The notes beneath the pieces were generated by a model. That model had not been told where the DNA came from. It did no database searches and saw only the letters and a list, made by a program, of their open reading frames with translations. From an uncultured Ruminococcus sp. (GTDB taxonomy: Bacteria > Bacillota > Clostridia > Oscillospirales > Acutalibacteraceae), in assembly GCA_902800005.1 (NCBI GenBank), contig CADCCP010000012.1:1-32216 (forward strand): a DNA stretch of 32,216 nucleotides, given 5' to 3'. This document shows, piece after piece, positions 1 through 7,182 of this stretch; positions within the stretch are counted from its first letter, which is position 1; every line of letters starts with the position of its first letter. A program made the position numbers and the translations under genes.

Positions 1-1
1 A

Positions 2-679
2 CCCGAAAGAGTTTTTTATAATGCCGTTTCCGTCATGGACTTGAATAATACGGAAATTCTTCAAAAAAGGGCTTTCTACGGTGATATTCAAGATATGTAC
101 ATTGACAAGGACATTATAATGTTTCATACACAAAGTTCTTTTGACTACTACGACAAGCCCAAAATTGATACATTTGATATGTCCGACAATTTCTCGCATA
201 TATCCCAAATTACAATAAATGCATTAAGCGTAACCCGAATACATGATATTAAAAAAATCGGCAGTTCCTATAAAATTATCGCTCAAACATATTACCAAAC
301 AGGATTTTCTCTAACAAGAGGATATTTAGGCACTTCCGAAATCGTCGCAATATCTGCCGACATTCAAACAGGAAATTACTATTCCAAAAAATATATTTTC
401 GACTATATCCCCACCAATGCAGACAATTTCGTCAGAGAAATTATTTGGAATGAAAATACTGCCACCCTCTCTGTCGAAAGACGTGGACTGTATATTGACA
501 ATACCACTTACGGACTTTCCGTTACTTTCAATGACAACAGTATCTCTTTTGAAAAAACAGAACCTCCCCAAACTCAAACACAAACAAACTATCTGATAGG
601 CAGAAGTCAAACTTTTGAATATGACGGAAAGAAATTCTATATTGATTACCGCAAAAATACCCTTGAAACAGTCCAATAA
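2..679 (+). CDS. 3' end of an unidentified protein (possibly secreted beta-propeller type)
   Basis: The reading frame is open from the window edge, so the N terminus lies outside; an internal ATG at 35 is probably not the start because coding-like residues (ERVFYNAVSV) precede it. The visible 225 or so residues are rich in beta-strand-like alternation of hydrophobic and polar residues, with no membrane segment. Repeated short stretches ending in strand-turn motifs (DMYIDKDIIMF, EIVAISADIQTG, FVREIIWNENTATLSV) resemble blades of a beta-propeller, as in secreted proteins with a C-terminal propeller, but no diagnostic motif was recognised. The gene ends just before a strong hairpin shared with the convergent pckA gene. 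The function is unknown; a coding region is well supported, the family is a guess. Confidence 0.65.
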   Translation, partial: PERVFYNAVSVMDLNNTEILQKRAFYGDIQDMYIDKDIIMFHTQSSFDYYDKPKIDTFDMSDNFSHISQITINALSVTRIHDIKKIGSSYKIIAQTYYQTGFSLTRGYLGTSEIVAISADIQTGNYYSKKYIFDYIPTNADNFVREIIWNENTATLSVERRGLYIDNTTYGLSVTFNDNSISFEKTEPPQTQTQTNYLIGRSQTFEYDGKKFYIDYRKNTLETVQ

Positions 680-685
680 ATCAAA

Positions 686-722
686 AAGGCACACAAACTT
701 TTTTTACAAGTCTGTGTGCCTT
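686..722. terminator. Bidirectional terminator between the left-edge gene and pckA
   Basis: An inverted repeat (AAGGCACACA pairing with TGTGTGCCTT, extended by a further 4 pairs past one mismatch) encloses a 7-nt loop. An A-run on the left gives a U-run for the minus-strand transcript of pckA, while the plus-strand side is followed only by TTAATT. It sits between two convergent genes. Confidence 0.8.
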
Positions 723-753
723 AATTATGCATTATGCATTATGAATTATGCAT
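723..753. repeat. Degenerate heptamer repeat (ATTATGC-type)
   Basis: Four tandem 7-nt units (ATTATGC, ATTATGC, ATTATGA, ATTATGC) lie directly after the pckA stop codon. The units contain the palindrome ATGCAT, so the array is partly self-complementary. It resembles in period and setting the repeat blocks at 11363-11427 and 19513-19658. Confidence 0.7.
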
Positions 754-2367
754 TCAGTTAAGTTCGTCAACGAGTTTCTGGAGAGCGGCAAGAGCCTCAT
801 CAGGCAACTTGTCATAGCCGCCCTTCTTCTCTGCAAAGCCCTTGACGGCATTTACACGTATATCTTCAAAAGGTCCCCATTTTTCAAAGTTTGCCTTGTT
901 CTCAACGATTGCTTCAAGTACGCCGAGTGTATCTTCTTTTTTAACTTTCTTGCCCATGAAATCGCCTGTATTTACGATATAGCAAGCAACATCTTTTTCT
1001 TCAACGAGTTTCTTGAATTTAACATAGTCGTTGACAAGGGGATATGTTCTGAACGGATTAGCATAAGGAACGATACGGAGAGCATTCATGTCTGTACCTG
1101 CTGCTACACGCTCAGCAGTAGATGTCTTTGTAGCGAGAGTTGCACCCATTACGGAAGCCAATGCAGCACCTTTGAGTTTTACGCAAGGCGGTATTGTGGG
1201 ATCTTTCATTATCCAAATGATAGAATTGACAGGTGAAGAGATCTTGTCAACTCTGTTGGGCGACCACAATTTTGACTTGATAGCACGACCGTTGCCGTTT
1301 CTTATATCCTCTGTAACAAGCTGAATCTTGCCGTCTTCGTCCTTTGTGCATGAACAGTTCTGCACACTCAAAAGATATTTATTATCGGGGCAGCCTGTCG
1401 GATAGTCGGCAGTTTTATCGAAATATGACGGTTCAAGAGCGATAGATGCACAAGTATCGGAATTGATGATGAAAGCATCATCATGGAGAACGGTGATATT
1501 CGGATATTTGCCGTCATGCTTTGCATGAGTAAGAGTAGATTTACCCGAACCCGAAAGACCGAATACAGATGCGACATACTTACTGCCGTCTGCAAGAGTA
1601 TACTCTTTCTGACCGCCGTGACAGGAAGCATAACCGTTGCGGTTTGCGATAGCCCAAGCTATTGTAAGAGTACCTTTTTTATGCTCACCAAAATACTTCA
1701 TGCCGAGAATAGCTGCACAGTTGTTGTCTGTATCAAAGTAACAGCAGGTCAGATCATCACTCAGGCAACTGTAGTCAACGTCAGGTGACGGTGTGGGAGT
1801 CCACTGGGGATCGGAGAAGATGTATATATCAGGTTCATTTCCGTTGCCGACGGGCTGGGACTCTTTATACATCTTTGCATAAGTATCATTGATGTACTGG
1901 AAGTTCAGAAGCCAGTTGTACATGAGCATTTCCTCACCCTCAGGAATGAGAAGATGAGCCTTTACCATAAATTCGGGATCAAGACCGATATAAGCCGTTG
2001 CATGATACAGAGTTTTGAAACGAGTTTTATATATAGCGTCCATTACTACCTTATCGAGCTTTGCATCATCTACACCGGGTTCACCCTTGATACGTCTTGC
2101 AGCGGCATATCTGCCTGTTACAGCACCGTCATTGAAAAGAAGTACCTTTGCACCTTCGGGAAGACCTACTTCCTCAGGCTTGTATATGGGCATATCTGTT
2201 GTAACTGCACCGGGAGTATTCTTTGCAAGATAATAAGCCTCTGCAAGAGAAGATACTTCCACTACATTGTTACCGTAGAATGCACCCTCGATAATGGAAC
2301 GTGTCTTTGAAAAACCTACTTTTCCTTTTCCTATCTCAGATATAGGATAATACGCTTTTGTTGCCAT
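754..2367 (-). CDS. pckA: Phosphoenolpyruvate carboxykinase (ATP)
   Basis: This cytoplasmic enzyme interconverts oxaloacetate + ATP and phosphoenolpyruvate + CO2 + ADP (EC 4.1.1.49), at the junction of glycolysis and C4 acids. The 537-residue length fits the ATP-type family. The kinase P-loop GLSGSGKST is at about residues 269-277 and the metal-binding LHDDAF at about 294-299; a basic C-terminal region (RVAAGTDMNALRIVPYANPF) follows the adenine-binding part. The start is set by AGGAGG 8 nt upstream (2379-2384). It has its own promoter (2426-2454) and is monocistronic between hairpins. In fermentative rumen bacteria this enzyme often runs in the carboxylating direction toward succinate; that direction is an inference here. 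A weak cre-like site lies in the leader. Confidence 0.96.
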   Translation of the reverse strand: MATKAYYPISEIGKGKVGFSKTRSIIEGAFYGNNVVEVSSLAEAYYLAKNTPGAVTTDMPIYKPEEVGLPEGAKVLLFNDGAVTGRYAAARRIKGEPGVDDAKLDKVVMDAIYKTRFKTLYHATAYIGLDPEFMVKAHLLIPEGEEMLMYNWLLNFQYINDTYAKMYKESQPVGNGNEPDIYIFSDPQWTPTPSPDVDYSCLSDDLTCCYFDTDNNCAAILGMKYFGEHKKGTLTIAWAIANRNGYASCHGGQKEYTLADGSKYVASVFGLSGSGKSTLTHAKHDGKYPNITVLHDDAFIINSDTCASIALEPSYFDKTADYPTGCPDNKYLLSVQNCSCTKDEDGKIQLVTEDIRNGNGRAIKSKLWSPNRVDKISSPVNSIIWIMKDPTIPPCVKLKGAALASVMGATLATKTSTAERVAAGTDMNALRIVPYANPFRTYPLVNDYVKFKKLVEEKDVACYIVNTGDFMGKKVKKEDTLGVLEAIVENKANFEKWGPFEDIRVNAVKGFAEKKGGYDKLPDEALAALQKLVDELN

Positions 2368-2407
2368 AGCTTTAACAGCCTCCTATTTTTTATTAACAAT
2401 CAATAAT

Positions 2408-2422
2408 TGTTATGCGATTACA
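2408..2422. promoter_or_regulatory. Possible cre-like / operator palindrome in the pckA leader
   Basis: TGTTATGCGATTACA has arms TGTTAT and ATTACA around GCG; read on the minus strand the first eight bases fit the CcpA half TGTAANCG but the second half is displaced by one base. It lies just downstream of the promoter -10, near the start of transcription. A second inverted repeat (AACAAT...ATTGTT, 2395-2411) overlaps it. Function unproven. Confidence 0.3.
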
Positions 2423-2425
2423 TAT

Positions 2426-2454
2426 ATTTTACTTCCATTAGATATTTTTGTCAA
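2426..2454 (-). promoter_or_regulatory. pckA promoter
   Basis: On the minus strand TTGACA (2449-2454) is followed after 17 bp by TAAAAT (2426-2431), a near-consensus sigma-A promoter about 60 bp upstream of the pckA start. Confidence 0.8.
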
Positions 2455-2574
2455 GATACATTCATGTATTTTTTACTTTCATACATTTAAAATGCAATTT
2501 CACACATCTTTTTATGCAAAAAACACCTTTTTACTTGGTCATAACCCCTGCAATATGCAAATTTATATTTTTCG

Positions 2575-3459
2575 TCATTCATTCTTTTTATTTTTCTTTT
2601 TGCTCAAAATCAAAACTGCCGTTACTGCCCCGACACATACAATGCTTGATATTACAAGAATTACAGTTATCGTATTGGTGTTGTCATCGGGAAGTTGATA
2701 GTGTATGACGGTATCATCTCCGAATAAATTTACTTCTCTGTATGTGATATGACTTTTCATTTCTTTCCACTGACGTTCACTGCCTGCATAATATACATCT
2801 GTCAGATTTTCGCAGCCTACAAAGGCATTTTCAACTATTCCTGCAATACCCGAATGTATATTGATACTTGTCAGCCCTTTACAACCCGAAAAACTTTTGT
2901 CTTCAATCACTTTAATGCTGTCGGAAACAACATAATTTCCCTGTCTGCCTGTCGGGTACTGCCACAGCCTGATTTCTTTCATAAGATCTCCATCAACGGA
3001 AGAATAATTTTCATTGTTTTCGTCAACATCTATATCCGTCAGCGAATCGCAAAAAGCAAATGCACCATATCCGATATATGTCACACTGACAGGTATCTTT
3101 ATACTTGCAAGACCGCTGCTTTTTATAAAAGCCGAATCTTCTATTCTCGTCACGGTGTCGGGAATGGTTACACTTTTCACATTCGGGCTGTCCTCAAAAA
3201 TGCCGTGAACTTCGACATAATACTCTTTATGTGCCGTTCCGCCTCTGAGTGTGGTCACTTTCATGCCGTCTATTTCACTCGGTATCACAACATTTTCCTC
3301 ATTTCCCAGATATTTCATTATACTGGCTTGATTACCATACATTACCATGTGCTCAAAGTCACCCGAAGTTACCGCAGATACCTCTGTACCTGCAATACTT
3401 CCGCATAATGCCAAAAACATAAATATTAAAACCGCAAATATTTTTCTAAACTTCTTCAT
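2575..3459 (-). CDS. Secreted, membrane-anchored leucine-rich repeat (BspA-type) protein
   Basis: The start at 3459 (MKKFRKIF) is preferred over an upstream in-frame ATG at 3579 because GGGGGA lies about 8 nt before it, and the protein then opens with a classic signal peptide (about residues 1-29, ending ...TEVSA). The body, about residues 45-235, holds BspA/LRR_5-type repeats: SVTIPDTVTRIEDSAF, SIKIPVSVTYIGYGAF, SINIHSGIAGIVENAF, each followed by a CDSLTDI or CENLTDVYY-type turn. A hydrophobic segment near the C terminus (VILVISSIVCVGAVTAVLIL) followed by KKKNKK is a membrane anchor with the LRR part outside. Such proteins are common surface adhesins or scaffolds in gut Clostridia; the ligand is unknown. 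It has its own promoter and is separated from the upstream XRE gene by a terminator. Confidence 0.88.
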   Translation of the reverse strand: MKKFRKIFAVLIFMFLALCGSIAGTEVSAVTSGDFEHMVMYGNQASIMKYLGNEENVVIPSEIDGMKVTTLRGGTAHKEYYVEVHGIFEDSPNVKSVTIPDTVTRIEDSAFIKSSGLASIKIPVSVTYIGYGAFAFCDSLTDIDVDENNENYSSVDGDLMKEIRLWQYPTGRQGNYVVSDSIKVIEDKSFSGCKGLTSINIHSGIAGIVENAFVGCENLTDVYYAGSERQWKEMKSHITYREVNLFGDDTVIHYQLPDDNTNTITVILVISSIVCVGAVTAVLILSKKKNKKNE

Positions 3460-3493
3460 TTTCACGTCCCCCATATATATTAAGATACTTATA

Positions 3494-3522
3494 ATTGTAA
3501 TATATTTTGCATGACTTTTCAA
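3494..3522 (-). promoter_or_regulatory. Promoter of the leucine-rich repeat gene
   Basis: On the minus strand TTGAAA (3517-3522), 17-bp spacer, TACAAT (3494-3499). It lies between the XRE terminator and the start at 3459, supporting independent transcription. Confidence 0.7.
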
Positions 3523-3533
3523 CACTTTACTAT

Positions 3534-3573
3534 AAAAAATCCCTTTCATCAAACAATGAAAGGGATTTTTTTT
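3534..3573. terminator. Rho-independent terminator after the XRE gene
   Basis: CCCTTTCAT (3541-3549) pairs perfectly with ATGAAAGGG (3556-3564) around a 6-nt loop, and flanking A- and T-runs extend the stem and give U-runs in both directions. It directly follows the stop codon of the minus-strand XRE gene. Confidence 0.92.
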
Positions 3574-3575
3574 GA

Positions 3576-3830
3576 TCACTTTTTCGATTCTCTGCCGAGA
3601 AGGTAGTCGACCGATACTTCAAGTATGTCTGCCAATGCAACAAGTTCAACGTCTGTAACATATCTTATCTGCCCTTCGAGCTTGGACAGTCCCGATGCAT
3701 TCATGTCTACACCGTTGACTTGAAGCTGTGCGAGCAACTCTTTTTGTTTCATGCCTCTCTTTTTGCGAGCTTCCTCTACTCTTGTTCCGATAAGGTTCCT
3801 TGAGCCGAGTGCCTGTTTACGCAATCTCAT
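3576..3830 (-). CDS. Small XRE-family helix-turn-helix regulator
   Basis: This 84-residue protein is almost entirely one Cro/C1-type DNA-binding domain. Helices 2-3 are MKQKELLAQLQVNGVDMNA / SGLSKLEGQIR (about residues 26-57), and the closing YVTDVELVALADILEVSVDYLLG is typical of XRE repressors. No effector or dimerisation domain follows, so it is a minimal regulator. AGAGGTG about 12 nt upstream supports the ATG at 3830. It is monocistronic with its own promoter and terminator. An inverted repeat over its -35 box suggests autoregulation (inference). Target genes are unknown; the neighbouring surface-protein genes are possible. Confidence 0.9.
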   Translation of the reverse strand: MRLRKQALGSRNLIGTRVEEARKKRGMKQKELLAQLQVNGVDMNASGLSKLEGQIRYVTDVELVALADILEVSVDYLLGRESKK

Positions 3831-3883
3831 TTGAAATTACACCTCTTTAATAATTGATATTTGCCTTAAATGCTCCATATAGA

Positions 3884-3912
3884 ATTATAGAATATATGCC
3901 AATAAATAACAA
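3884..3912 (-). promoter_or_regulatory. Promoter of the XRE gene at 3576-3830
   Basis: On the minus strand TTGTTA (3907-3912), 17-bp spacer, TATAAT (3884-3889). The inverted repeat TGCCA...TGGCA (3897-3917) overlaps the spacer and -35 element, a usual place for a repressor site. The rest of the 220-bp gap to 4050 is AT-rich with no gene, and no clear terminator for the lipoprotein gene was found in it. Confidence 0.65.
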
Positions 3913-4050
3913 TGGCAATTATGCAAGAATATTTCTGTTGAACTTTGTGAAAAATATAAAATTATAGCTTTATCATACATAAATATTACTTCTGTACAAT
4001 TTTATTCCATATTTTTTTGATAGTGCCAAAATCCGTTTTAAAACCATATT

Positions 4051-6180
4051 TTACTGTTGTGATGACACTTTTTCCGCATATATGAATTTTGCTTTTGAGA
4101 GGTCTATGTTCATTGCAGGCAGTATACCGGAATCATTGCAGGTCACATCTGTACCCCTGTTATAGATATAACCGAAATCACATATATATGTAGCATTTGA
4201 AAGGCTGTAGCCGTTTGTCCTCATATACCAGAAGCCGTTGCCTTTATAGTTCTCAACAGGGCTGTACCAAGTTCCCCGTGCCTTCGCATACATAGTAGGT
4301 CTGAAACGCTTTGCCGAGTCATCCACACCGCTGCCTGCATAAAAACCGTGTCTTGCCGCTGCAGGAGTTGAAAAGACCTCTGCCGAACTCAGTATAAACA
4401 CCTTGTCTTTGACTGTATTTCCGCAGTTCGTACCGTAATAGCTGTTATCCGGATTTTCAATCTCCGAGTCGATAATGCAACTTTTCTCATCTTCAGAAAA
4501 TGCCGTATTGAAAAAACTGTCCTTTACATTCTGTGAAAAATCCGTTTTTTCGATATTGCTGTTCGCACCGTAGCCGTTAAGAAAACTCCTTAACGTGCAG
4601 TTCTCCCATTGAACCTCACGGGAACTTGTATTATATTCTGCACAATCGATTTCTCTGTCACATATAAGCATTGCTTCGCTGCCGTTTATCTCTGCTATCC
4701 TCCACTTGATAGGCTCATATCTGAAATAGTGATATTCATTATCCCATTGATAGTGCTGAGGACTTGACTTTTTATTATCCTCTTTCAAACGGCGGTATTT
4801 TTCACCGTCAAGCACTGTTTCATCATCCTGCCATTCCGCATTGACCAGACGCTCATACAGTTCGACATCAATTATAATATCTCCTTCATCGACCGCATAA
4901 TCATCCACAGCGGAAAATTCATGCCCTGTTATCTCCGCTGACGGATACGAACCGAAATATATGCTATCCCATGTTGCCATGTAACCGCTCGAATAAAACT
5001 GATCCTTCACTACGACCGGCTCCGATAAAACGACACCGTCTTTTTCATATGTACGGATATTATCGGATATTTGATCGATTTTATCCTTATCTGTCTTTTC
5101 AGTCACTTTGAATATCTCATCAGAGGACACTGTTCCTGCATATTCAAGCATCGCTTTGTCCTGATATACACGTATAACTGGCAGTATGCCCGCATCACTC
5201 ACTGTCACATACGTTCCCCTGTTGTAGACCGCTCCGAAATCACATATATAATTCACATTTGAAGGTGTATAACCGCTTGTTCTCAACAGCCAGAAACCGT
5301 TTCCTTCATTGCCGTCCGCAAGGCTGTACCATGCCCCCTTTGCCATAGCATACATTGTAGGCTTAAATCTCCTTGCGGCATCATCTGTACCGTCACTTGA
5401 CGCAAATCCGCTGCATACCGCACTTTTGCCCGCATCAAATATTTCTTCTTCGTCAAATATAAATACCATATCTTTGGTATCGTTTCCGCAGGGCGTACCG
5501 AAATAGTAATTATTCGGATTCTTAACAGTACCCTGCACTATACTCTCTTTTTCGCTGTCAGAAAAAGCCGTGTTATAAAAACTGTTCTGCTTTTTTCCAG
5601 AAAAATCCACGCCTGCCAAATTGCTTTCTGCACCGTAACCGTTCAAAAAACTCCTTAAAGTACAGTTTTCCCAGTATACATCTTCCGCCTTTACATTGTA
5701 TACTTCACAATCCATCTGCTTGTCAGCCATGAGCGTTATAATACCGTCCTTTATCTCCATAACACGCCACTTGACAGGCTCATATTTAAAATAATGATAC
5801 TCTCCGTTCCATTGATAGTGCATTGCACGATTTTTTTCTTTATCACCTTTCAGCCGACGGTATTTTACACCATCTACTACCGTTTCATCATCCGTCCATT
5901 CCGCCCCGGACAATCTTTCATACAGTTCTCTATCCCTTATCACATCACCGTCTTTTATAACCGCTTCATCAACTGCCGTAAACTCTCCGTCTGTAACCTC
6001 CGCTGTCGGATATGAACCAAAATATACACAATCCCATACTGTCCTGTGCTTACCCGGCAGACTCTCATCTGCAAATACCGATGGTCTTGACAGTTCACGC
6101 TTCGGTTTTTGCTGCTCACTGCAGGAGCATACCCCCATCAACATACACACGCCAAGCAAAAATATCAATATCTTTTTCAT
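4051..6180 (-). CDS. Lipoprotein with two tandem DUF6273-like halves
   Basis: A 709-residue protein. The start at 6180 (MKKILIFLLG) is chosen over 6258 because a purine-rich GGGGATAGG site precedes it and it opens with a lipoprotein signal peptide whose lipobox ends VCSC (Cys about residue 20). The mature part consists of two homologous halves about 355 residues apart. Each carries, in order, WD.[IV]YFGSYP, an LYERL..AEW.DDETV block, YHYF.YEP.KWR, WENCTLRSFLNGYGA, the [ND]S[FY][FY]NTAFS stretch, YICDFG..YNRGT and a closing GILP. These motifs match my recollection of DUF6273, a domain of secreted Firmicutes proteins with no established activity. The halves differ at about half of positions, so the duplication is old. 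It is predicted to sit on the outer face of the membrane. A hairpin separates it from the upstream gene. Confidence 0.87.
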   Translation of the reverse strand: MKKILIFLLGVCMLMGVCSCSEQQKPKRELSRPSVFADESLPGKHRTVWDCVYFGSYPTAEVTDGEFTAVDEAVIKDGDVIRDRELYERLSGAEWTDDETVVDGVKYRRLKGDKEKNRAMHYQWNGEYHYFKYEPVKWRVMEIKDGIITLMADKQMDCEVYNVKAEDVYWENCTLRSFLNGYGAESNLAGVDFSGKKQNSFYNTAFSDSEKESIVQGTVKNPNNYYFGTPCGNDTKDMVFIFDEEEIFDAGKSAVCSGFASSDGTDDAARRFKPTMYAMAKGAWYSLADGNEGNGFWLLRTSGYTPSNVNYICDFGAVYNRGTYVTVSDAGILPVIRVYQDKAMLEYAGTVSSDEIFKVTEKTDKDKIDQISDNIRTYEKDGVVLSEPVVVKDQFYSSGYMATWDSIYFGSYPSAEITGHEFSAVDDYAVDEGDIIIDVELYERLVNAEWQDDETVLDGEKYRRLKEDNKKSSPQHYQWDNEYHYFRYEPIKWRIAEINGSEAMLICDREIDCAEYNTSSREVQWENCTLRSFLNGYGANSNIEKTDFSQNVKDSFFNTAFSEDEKSCIIDSEIENPDNSYYGTNCGNTVKDKVFILSSAEVFSTPAAARHGFYAGSGVDDSAKRFRPTMYAKARGTWYSPVENYKGNGFWYMRTNGYSLSNATYICDFGYIYNRGTDVTCNDSGILPAMNIDLSKAKFIYAEKVSSQQ

Positions 6181-6210
6181 TCGCCTATCCCCTTTGAATG
6201 ATACTGCAAA

Positions 6211-6246
6211 CCGGTCTTTCAAAGGATTCTTCGCTTGAAAGACCGG
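6211..6246 (-). terminator. Hairpin between the 260-residue gene and the lipoprotein gene
   Basis: CCGGTCTTTCAA (6211-6222) pairs perfectly with TTGAAAGACCGG (6235-6246), a 12-bp stem with a 12-nt loop directly after the 260-residue gene's stop. On the minus strand it is followed by only TTT, so it may be a leaky terminator or a processing/stability element rather than a full stop. Confidence 0.6.
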
Positions 6247-6254
6247 CTTGTCCA

Positions 6255-7037
6255 TCATGTATTGTTCAATGTATCAGCCATGAATCTGCTCGGTTTTTGG
6301 GGCTTTTCAGGCTTCATTTTTTTACCTCTGAGTTTTCTCGACTCAACTGCTATCTTTTTGTTTTCAGGTGCAAAGTTACCTGTCACTTTCTCGAACACTT
6401 CGTCATCTTCTATCGAATTGAGCAGGATATATGTGATAATTCCCTTTACATCAAGATCACCCGTATCATACAAATCCGAAAGTGTCTTTGAAAACTTCTC
6501 CATTGAGCCTTTATTCAGTGTTTTCACATACTCTTTGAATCTCGGCATGATTTTTTCATCTGCAAAGGTGATCCCCCTGAAACTCTCGTAATGTGCCTTT
6601 TCATAGGCTATCTCGTCACGCAGTTCGGGAAAATACATGACCATTCTGTTTGCAAAAAACAGAGGATCACTTGTATTTTCACCGTCTTTTTTCGATTTTT
6701 TCTGCTTCTGAACGGCAGTCTGTTTCGGTCCTCTTATCGTCTCCGCAAAATCCTCACCAATATTTTCCGCATCTCTTGAGGTATCCGTTTCCGGATCGAA
6801 AAGCCATGTTGCAACAGTTTTCCATGTATTGTCAGGCTCGCCGTCCTCCATGCCGCATGAACGCAGCAATACTCTCTTCTTATCAAAATAATATACGATA
6901 CTGTAGGCAATATCTCCCGTATACAATGCCGTCATCTCTTTGTCGGACTCCGCAACAGCCTGCTTTTTATAGCCTCTTGCCAAAAGTATTTTTTCGACCT
7001 TGCCCGTTATCAGTTCAAATGCTCTGTTCAATTCCAT
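6255..7037 (-). CDS. Conserved hypothetical protein, 260 residues
   Basis: No family was recognised. The predicted product is soluble, without signal peptide or membrane segment. Three parts are visible: an N-terminal alpha/beta-looking region of about residues 1-85 (FELITGKVEKILLARGYKKQ; YSIVYYFDKKRVLLRSCGM), a Lys-rich low-complexity linker at about 105-125 (KQTAVQKQKKSKKDGEN), and a helical C-terminal region at about 128-225 (MVMYFPELRDEIAYEKAHYE; YVKTLNKGSMEKFSKTLSDL; ITYILLNSIEDDEVFEKVTG). It ends with a strongly basic tail (RKLRGKKMKPEKPQKPSR). The basic tail and linker could suggest contact with nucleic acid or an acidic partner, but this is speculation. It has its own promoter, divergent from hisS. 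Confidence 0.75.
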   Translation of the reverse strand: MELNRAFELITGKVEKILLARGYKKQAVAESDKEMTALYTGDIAYSIVYYFDKKRVLLRSCGMEDGEPDNTWKTVATWLFDPETDTSRDAENIGEDFAETIRGPKQTAVQKQKKSKKDGENTSDPLFFANRMVMYFPELRDEIAYEKAHYESFRGITFADEKIMPRFKEYVKTLNKGSMEKFSKTLSDLYDTGDLDVKGIITYILLNSIEDDEVFEKVTGNFAPENKKIAVESRKLRGKKMKPEKPQKPSRFMADTLNNT

Positions 7038-7068
7038 TTTCTCTCACTCCATAAAAATAATACATCTT

Positions 7069-7097
7069 ATTATACTATATCTTTTTCGATTTGTCAC
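7069..7097 (-). promoter_or_regulatory. Promoter of the 260-residue protein gene
   Basis: On the minus strand GTGACA (7092-7097), 17-bp spacer, TATAAT (7069-7074). It is back to back with the hisS promoter. Confidence 0.7.
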
Positions 7098-7118
7098 GCA
7101 TTTTTTTATTAAAAACTG

Positions 7119-7147
7119 TTGCGAAAATCGCTTTGTCATTGTATAAT
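7119..7147 (+). promoter_or_regulatory. hisS-aspS promoter
   Basis: TTGCGA (7119-7124), 17-bp spacer, TATAAT (7142-7147). Only about 30 nt of leader remain before the hisS ATG, so no T-box riboswitch fits here. Confidence 0.8.
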
Positions 7148-7182
7148 TAACACGAAGATAAAAGAAGAAAGGAATTTTTACC

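Noticed and set aside
748..1236. 162-codon open frame on the plus strand
   Set aside because: It is antisense to pckA, whose motifs are clear, and has no ribosome binding site or recognisable domain.
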